Shown: one piece after another, positions 58,895 through 64,000 of the stretch
How the letters are laid out: each line of letters opens with the position of its first letter
Position numbering within the stretch: position 1 is the first letter of the stretch
Assembly: GCA_958298945.1 (NCBI GenBank)
Contig: OY282610.1
Span: forward strand, 35,905,667-35,969,666
Reading direction: 5' to 3'
Source of the DNA: Atherix ibis
Taxonomy: Eukaryota; Arthropoda; Insecta; Diptera; Athericidae
DNA length: 64,000 nucleotides
Notes under the pieces: model-generated
Seen by the model: the letters and a program-made list of their open reading frames with translations, nothing else
Told to the model about the DNA's origin: nothing
Database searches by the model: none
Program-made: the position numbers and the translations under genes

Positions 58895-59823
58895 CGAGGT
58901 CTGTTCAAAAAGTATTGCAAATTTTGAATTTCCGCGGGTTACGTATATTTGATTTTCGATTTTTTTTGCGGCGTTATGTTGGTACTCATATCTTTCACTT
59001 ATGCCGACAAGTTCGGCAATTTTGAATGTTCAGTTAATTTTTGACATCTGCTTTGCTTGCACGTGTTTTGGCTCGTCTTCGATTTTTTCCCATTTTCAAC
59101 CAAAAACTGCATCGCATTAACATTGCTAAGGAGCTGTTAGCCTCTGTCCGCGGCGACCCACATTTGCTCCAGAGGTTAATAACTGGTGACGAATAATGGG
59201 TTTATGGCTATGACGTAGAAACCAAAGCTCGGTCATCCCAATGAAAGCTGCCGCACGAGCCATAACCGAAAAAAGCGCCCCAAGTTCGGTCTAATGTGAA
59301 ATTTTTGCTTACAGTTTTCTTCAATTGCAAGGGCGTGGTGCATCATGAGTTCTTGCCATAGGGTAGAACTGTCAATAAGGAATATTACCTACAAGTTATG
59401 CGCACGTTGCGCTAAGCAATCCGCCAGAAACACCCGGATTTGTGCAAGAACAATAGTTGGCTTTTGCACCATGATAACGCCCCTGCTCACGCATCGTTGC
59501 TTGTGCACGAATTTTTGGCCAAAAACAAAATACACTCATAATGCTGCAACCATCGTATTCCCCAGATCTGGCCCCCTGTGACTTTTTCTTGTTCCCGAAA
59601 CAGATTTTTTGATCAATTTTTGGGGATGGGCCAAAATCGAAGACGAGCCAAAACACGTGCAAGCAAAGCAGCTGTCAAAAATTAACTGAACATTCAAAAT
59701 AGCCGAACTTGTCGGCATAAGTGAAAGATATGAGTACCAATATAACGCCATAAAAAAATCAAAAATCGAATATACGTAATCCGCGGTAATTCAAAATTCG
59801 CGATACTTTTTGAACAGCCCTCG
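58895..59823. mobile_element. Palindromic mariner derivative: 5' end present at both termini
   Basis: The left end CGAGGTCTGTTCAAAAAGTA and the right end (CGATACTTTTTGAACAGCCC then TCG) are inverted and TA-flanked (58893-58894, 59824-59825). The inversion extends far beyond a normal TIR: about 200 bp of 5' leader (through GTACTCATATCTTTCACTTA, TTTTGAATGTTCAGTTAATT, GCACGTGTTTTGGCTCGTCT) recurs inverted at about 59625-59823, up to and including the codons MHVFWLVFDFGPSPKIDQKI on the minus strand. Between the arms, plus-strand transposase fragments run from HRINIAKELL through LLHHDNAPAHASLLV to an SPDLAP-like region. The natural 3' end is replaced. Confidence 0.88.
59095..59610 (+). pseudogene. 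Mariner transposase remnant inside the palindromic element
   Basis: Plus-strand frames read LHRINIAKELLASVRGDPHL, then (R)LITGDE followed by a stop and WVYGYDVET (first catalytic Asp, about 59185-59220), KFLLTVFFNCKGVVHHEFLP (about 59300-59355), GRTVNKEYYLQVM, then WLLHHDNAPAHASLLVHEFL (second, about 59458-59515) and, frameshifted, an SPDLAPCDFFLFP-like region (about 59560-59600). The N-terminal DNA-binding domain is deleted at about 59095, where 5' leader joins the HRIN region. It has several stops. It is the same family as 48758-49892 but keeps the blocks that copy has lost. Confidence 0.85.
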
Positions 59824-60060
59824 TATTCCGAAAAATGCAGGCACGTCGCATCAACTTCCATTTTAAAGTGATATTGATATGCTCTGAAGCACGCATCTTC
59901 TCTGTCATATACTGGGACATATATAGGTCCACTTGACCTATGTGGCAGCAATGTCAGGAATGAACTGATGTGTTCATCTTCTTTTAATCGATAAATCCCA
60001 GTGTTGCTGGGGGCTCGTCACTGTGTCATTTATTTCCTTGCCGCTGACGCTGAACTGATG
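59824..60060 (-). pseudogene. R1-type element, C-terminal Cys/His region
   Basis: Minus-strand frames read HWDLSIKRR (about 59990-60010), then FLTLLPHRSSGPIYV and CFRAYQYHFKMEVDATCLHF (about 59830-59900). These match the RWDxSxKGRWTxRLIP and GHGCFxAYLxRF..CxxC blocks ending R1-type ORF2. The palindromic mariner is inserted immediately after. Confidence 0.75.
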
Positions 60061-60250
60061 GCGAGTTATATAGACTTACTACTGGCCACTAGTACTGTCT
60101 CGGCATGTTCCAGGCCCATACAATGTCAGTGGGAGCTCCTCGGCTCATTGCTATGCACTATCATTCCTTTAATCAACCAAAGTTACTCCTATTGGCATCT
60201 GGGGCTTAAGCAGGGCTCAAAACCAAGCTCTGCATAACTCCCCCACCGAT
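60061..60250 (-). other. Probable R1-type spacer, no clear motif
   Basis: It lies between two R1-type blocks in the right order and orientation and has similar base composition, but I see no definite motif. Confidence 0.35.
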
Positions 60251-60440
60251 GTTATATGTTTTAATCTTAATTTCAGTATGGTATATCAACGTTCTTTCTG
60301 TACGATAGTCTACAGTTATCCTTCTGCAAAATTTTCAGGCTGCAGTTATCCTTCTTCAAAATCACGTCTAGAATACTGCTCCATGTTGCCGAGTTAAACG
60401 CGTTCTTGACATCATGTGCAATTTTATGGCACAGTATTGA
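60251..60440 (-). pseudogene. R1-type reverse transcriptase, palm motif A segment
   Basis: The minus strand reads YCAIK then, after a shift, IAHDVKNAFNSATWSSIL. R1-type polymerases have CAIxTLDVKNAFNSAxW here. It is in the same orientation as the RT start at 61080-61480 and the C-terminal blocks at 59824-60060. Confidence 0.8.
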
Positions 60441-60444
60441 TTAG

Positions 60445-60800
60445 TGCCAAAGTTTGAAATTAGTTGGTATGTCAAAGGTGTTAATATTATATAGGAGTGG
60501 ACCAAGAATACTGCCTTGAGGCATACCAGCTGTGATGGGCGGTATTTTGGAGTAATCAGTATTAACTCTAACTTGAAAGTGGCGTTGGAAGAGATATGGT
60601 CTTAAAATATGGAATTCTGTTGAGAAAAGTAAGCTCTCAAAGTTTTCAGAGTATTCCAGGGTACCACACTCGATCAAAAGGATATGATATATTTAGGACC
60701 ACACCGAGAAAGTACTATTTTTACTCAAGAGAGGACGCAATTAAATCAACCATTACACGACATTGTTGGAGGATTTCTTCCTCTATGTTGTTATCAGCTA
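60445..60800 (-). pseudogene. Jockey-type reverse transcriptase fragment inserted in the R1-type element
   Basis: In order on the minus strand: DLIASSLE (about 60735-60755), YFLGVVLNISYPFDRVWYPG (about 60665-60725, motif A of jockey type), RHFQVRVNTDYSKIPPITAG, then MPQGSILGPLLYNINTFDIP (about 60465-60525). The wording matches the local jockey family at 44.6-44.85 kb. It ends abruptly where R1-type sequence resumes. Confidence 0.82.
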
Positions 60801-60839
60801 TGACTCTTGACCCTAAATAGAAAAATAGTGCTAATTGGT

Positions 60840-61065
60840 CTAATCTATGATGCCGACGCTTCCATAATATTCTTTGTTTTGTCTACATTTATGTACAGCT
60901 CAATTTTGATAGAAATGTCTTGTGCAGATCTCTCTGATCAATAAAATAATAAAAATGTCGTCGGCATATGCTAAAATCCGGGCAGACTTAATGAGGATTG
61001 TACCCCTGATTTCTCGATTAGTGCCCTGTTTTTATTGCTTTTCTTCAACTGACTTATGGGCCATA
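60840..61065 (-). pseudogene. Non-LTR polymerase fragment (LAYADDI type)
   Basis: The minus strand reads REIRGTILIKSARILAYADD then IFII near 60950-61025, the catalytic box of the same family as the 16.56-17.06 kb remnant (DTILINSARVLA). An NKEYYG-like piece follows. It lies between R1-type and jockey-type pieces. Confidence 0.7.
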
Positions 61066-61079
61066 TGTCATTGATCTAT

Positions 61080-61480
61080 ACTGTGTATAAAGCATCTGTC
61101 ATTGATCTAGAATTTCTGAATCTATATTGGTTTCTTGATAGACGTTTGGACCCCTCGGCTTATGATTGCAAGCGATTTTCAATTATTCTTTACAACACTT
61201 TAACGGCCGTATCTATCAGGTAGTTTCTTACACTCATTATACGCTTCTAAAATACTGTCTGGCGGTTTTCTAGTCCCAATTTTAAGGGCCACATTTGTTA
61301 ATAAATCCAAACCAAATGCTCTCGTATCTACAATTTTATTGTAGATTTTTAGAATTTCGACTCATTCTGGAATTTTGAATTCATGACTGGAGGTATATCG
61401 TCACGATATGGCAAAAGAGCATTTACCACGTTGCTTAGAAAGGTCTAGGCATTTTAGTGTTGCTTTATAAGCAATTTTTA
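61080..61480 (-). pseudogene. R1-type reverse transcriptase, N-terminal palm segment
   Basis: The minus strand reads IVDTRAFGLDLLTNVALKIG (about 61280-61345, compare NKAPGxDxIPNxALKxAI), then KPPDSI. In the next frame LIDTAVKVL, a stop, RIIENRLQS, a stop, and KRLSRNQYRFRNSRSMTDAL follow (about 61090-61220). R1-type elements have LLDTAGKxLERIIxxRL..LSxxQYGFRxxRSTxDAI. The next expected block (CAIxTLDVKNAFNSA) appears only at about 60440, beyond two foreign fragments. Confidence 0.78.
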
Positions 61481-61840
61481 AGCCTTTCCTAGATGTCCTC
61501 ATCAACTATGCTCATCAGCTCATTCCAACAATGGCTTTTGCTAAGCTTGATAACATTTTTAGAGTATTTCGCGAACTTCTGTATTGTACATATAATATTG
61601 CATAGAATTTGCTCACAACTGAGCATATTCAATAATTGTAAAAAAAAAACATTTTTTTCAAGTTTTTTTTTATAAAATTACAATATTTTTTGTTATTTTA
61701 ATATTTACTAAAATGGACAAGAAAAAATATATTGAATGATCATAAAATGAAATTTATTTTCCGTTTAAAATGCATTATTTTCGATTTAGTGCAATTGAAC
61801 TGCATTTTTATTACAATATATGAAATTAAAAAAAAGTTTA
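61481..61840. other. AT-rich spacer between R1-type remnant and mariner
   Basis: No gene was recognised. Confidence 0.5.
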
Positions 61841-61842
61841 TA

Positions 61843-62922
61843 AGGCCGGCTGAAAAGTTTATAAGGTTGACGTGTAGATGGCGCCTCTTGCAAAAATCTT
61901 CTTAATTATCACAAAGCACCATCCTTCAAATGATTCGTGTCAAAATTTGACAGCAATAGTGGAATATTGGTTTCGTCAATTTCGAACTGGTCGTACGAGC
62001 ACAGTTGATGCAGAACGCAGTGGACGCCCAAAACAGGTGGTGACGGCAGAAAACATCAAAAAAATCCACAAAATAATTTTAAATGACAGTAAAGTGAAGT
62101 TGAGCGAGATAGCTGAGACTCTGAAGATATCGAAAGAGCGTGCTGGACATATCGTGCATGAATATTTGGGCATGCGAAAGCTGTGTGCAAAATGGGTGCC
62201 GCGTGAGCTCACTGTGGACCAAAAACAACAACGTGTTGATGATTCTGAGCAGTGTTTGGAGCTGTTAAAGCGCAATAAACCCGAATTTTTGCGTCGATAT
62301 GTGACAATGGATGAAACATGGCTCCGTCACTACACTCCAGAGTCCAATCGGCAGTCGGCAGAGTGGAGAGCCAGCGACGAACCGAATCCAAAGCGTGGAA
62401 AGACGCAACAGTCGGCTGGCAAGGTGATGGCGTCTGTATTTTGGGATGCGCATGGTATAATATTCATTGACTATCTCCAGAAGGGACAGACGATCAACAG
62501 CGACTATTATATAGCGTCATTGGATCGTTTGAAGAAAGAAATCGCTAAGAAACGGCCTGATTTGAAGAAGAAAAAAGTGTTGTTTCACCAAGAAAATGCA
62601 CCGTGTCACAAGTCGATGAAAACGATGGTCAAACTCAATGAATTGGGCTACGAATTGCTTCCCCATCCACCGAATTCTCCAGATCTGGCCCCCAGCGACT
62701 TTTTCCTGTTTGCAGACCTCAAGAGAATGCTCGCTGGCAAGAAATTTAAGACCGATGATGAAGTGATTGCCGAAACTGAGGCCTATTTTGGGGCAAAACC
62801 GAAAGAGTACTATAAAAATGGTATCGAAAAGTTGGAAGATCGCTATAATCGCTGTAAAAAAATGAATTTTGCAAAAAAAAATATTTTTACTGTGTTACCT
62901 TATAAACTTTTCAGCCAATTGT
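61843..62922 (+). mobile_element. Mariner with long open frame and inverted ends
   Basis: The left end contains CGGCTGAAAAGTTTATAAGG (61847-61866); the right end contains its inverse, CCTTATAAACTTTTCAGCC (62898-62916). TA steps lie just outside both ends. Length is about 1080 bp, slightly short for the family. Confidence 0.85.
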
Positions 62923-62957
62923 TAAATAGAATTTTTATAATTTATATTTATTATTAA
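61878..62957 (+). CDS. Mariner transposase, 359-codon frame with catalytic Asp changed to Glu
   Basis: This is the longest open frame in the window. The first helix-turn-helix is truncated: the ATG at 61878 lies in what looks like the element's 5' leader, and family-like sequence begins at AKIFL and becomes clear at VEYWFRQFRTGRTSTVDAER. Next come KLSEIAETLKISKERAGHIV (helix-turn-helix 2), LCAKWVPRELTVDQKQQR, RRYVTMDETWLRHYTPESNR (first catalytic Asp), SAGKVMASVFWDAHGIIFID, VLFHQENAPCHKS and HPPNSPDLAPSDFFLF (third). In VLFHQENAP the family's HQD is HQE (codon GAA near 62591), so the second catalytic residue is Glu, and the usual Y of PPYSPDL is N. After YNRCKK the frame shifts off the normal C-terminus and runs through the right inverted repeat to a stop at 62957. 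Probably inactive; it could still bind DNA. Confidence 0.88.
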   Translation: MAPLAKIFLIITKHHPSNDSCQNLTAIVEYWFRQFRTGRTSTVDAERSGRPKQVVTAENIKKIHKIILNDSKVKLSEIAETLKISKERAGHIVHEYLGMRKLCAKWVPRELTVDQKQQRVDDSEQCLELLKRNKPEFLRRYVTMDETWLRHYTPESNRQSAEWRASDEPNPKRGKTQQSAGKVMASVFWDAHGIIFIDYLQKGQTINSDYYIASLDRLKKEIAKKRPDLKKKKVLFHQENAPCHKSMKTMVKLNELGYELLPHPPNSPDLAPSDFFLFADLKRMLAGKKFKTDDEVIAETEAYFGAKPKEYYKNGIEKLEDRYNRCKKMNFAKKNIFTVLPYKLFSQLLNRIFIIYIYY

Positions 62958-62959
62958 AT

Positions 62960-64000
62960 TAAATTTTATTAAGAAGATACAAGTTATATGGTGTAAAATA
63001 TTAATTAAATTGAAATTTAAAATGAAAAGTTATAAAAAGTTGTCAGATGAATATAATTTTCTTGGTCTGGGTCTGGCTTTAGTTAGTAATAATTTACTGA
63101 ATTTAAATATTAATTCCACTCTGTAGATATGACATTTTAATCTGTACGATTCCAGAAGTTCTAGATAGTTTTGGATACGGGCATTCGACTACCAGATCTA
63201 GACAACCAATTAGTTAAATTTGTCACGCACGGTAGGAATTTTAGAATTGCATACGTAATCAAATAGAAGACTTTTCAGGTGCACTAAACTTTCGTGAAGG
63301 TGAGTAGTAAAAGCAGTATGGCGACTCATTATGAATTCGAAATGTTCTGGATCCTAGATGTTCATCGTAGTCATTTAGAATGTGTTGTTTCGTTTAGTTC
63401 AGTTGAGTTCAGCTATGTTCTGTGGCTAAGTTAGTTTGGAATGAAAATTTTCAAATTCAATTGAAAACGTGCTGTCGGGACATGTGCGTCGAATATGAAT
63501 CAAAAAATACGTATGAGCATACAATATTATATATGGCCGCATATAATCGTATTTTAGTGAGCGCTGACATATCGAAAAGGGCAAAGATTCTTCTTATCTC
63601 TTTTACGAGTATCATAAGTAATTTTTCATTTCCTGTAATCCCTTTTGTCCGTTCTCTAGATAAGTTGGAATAACTTTGAAATGAACGGAAATATGTTGAA
63701 TATGGTGGAAATGGTACAAAAATATAAGATTGAAAGTTTTCAGTGACAGAAGGAAGAGAGTTACATTCCGTTCTCTGTTCTATCCTTAAAAAAAAAATCT
63801 TGCTATAGGTTTTGGGATTTCTATCCTTTAAATAAATACTTTCTCATATATATACATATATATATATAAAAAAAACCTTAAAAAAATATTGATAACACCT
63901 AACATAGCACCATAAGATTCCGTATTAAAATTTCCAGTTGTCTGAATGAATTGGGGTGAAAGTATGAAGGGATGTAAAAATGAAATGATGGAAAACAGTC
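62960..64000. other. AT-rich spacer to window end, no gene seen
   Basis: It includes a TA-rich microsatellite at about 63843-63870. The small plus-strand frame at 63422-63673 has no recognised motif. A patch near 63380-63425 repeats GTTCAGTTGAGTTCAG-like words. Confidence 0.45.

Noticed and set aside
58770..61480. R1-type element as evidence of adjacent 28S rDNA.
   Set aside because: No rRNA sequence is visible on either side, and the element is fragmented, so it is not in the canonical rDNA site here.

Overview
This is AT-rich eukaryotic DNA from an animal, most likely an insect and plausibly a fly. The reasons are very low GC with long A/T runs, no operon-like gene packing, and a dense load of mariner transposons (several lineages, including a DD41D type), jockey-, R1- and RTE-type non-LTR retrotransposons, and long-monomer satellites. 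The species cannot be fixed from sequence alone. I found no convincing host protein-coding gene, tRNA, rRNA, CRISPR array or bacterial-style operon. Almost every recognisable coding segment belongs to a transposable element, and nearly all are broken.

Layout. 1-1600: RTE-type reverse transcriptase remnant on the minus strand, fused in frame to the endonuclease start of a second retroelement that runs off the left edge. 2800-3200: decayed jockey piece. 7.7-9.45 kb: mariner scraps and a near full-length DD41D transposase pseudogene. 10.7-12.3 kb: two mariner-type remnants, one with both inverted ends and a TA duplication. 16.5-20.6 kb: non-LTR, Tc1-like and mariner-like remnants around a dimeric tandem repeat. 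20.7-26.4 kb: two mauritiana-type mariners sharing the same nonsense codon, with an R1-type 3' half between them. 27.6-33.7 kb: two unrelated satellite arrays with monomers of about 570 and 536 bp. 34-38.3 kb: non-LTR scraps and another mariner. 39.7-46.6 kb: jockey copies, including a young plus-strand copy inserted into an old minus-strand one with a 13-bp target duplication, then a second DD41D remnant. 47.8-50.1 kb: an ancient array of about 143-bp units split by a mariner. 52.27-53.19 kb: a 12-bp minisatellite open in several frames. 57.4-62.9 kb: a nested cluster of a near-intact mariner, an R1-type element interrupted by a jockey piece, another non-LTR piece and an unusual palindromic mariner, then a mariner with a long open frame but a changed catalytic residue. 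The rest is AT-rich sequence in which I see no gene.

The elements do not form a pathway. The window reads as a heterochromatin-like or gene-poor insertion sink, whose insertion order can be partly read from nesting. The most informative points are the nesting and target duplications, repeated loss of catalytic blocks in mariners, a mariner carrying its 5' end at both termini, and the tandem arrays. I see no evidence for a new multi-gene biological system.
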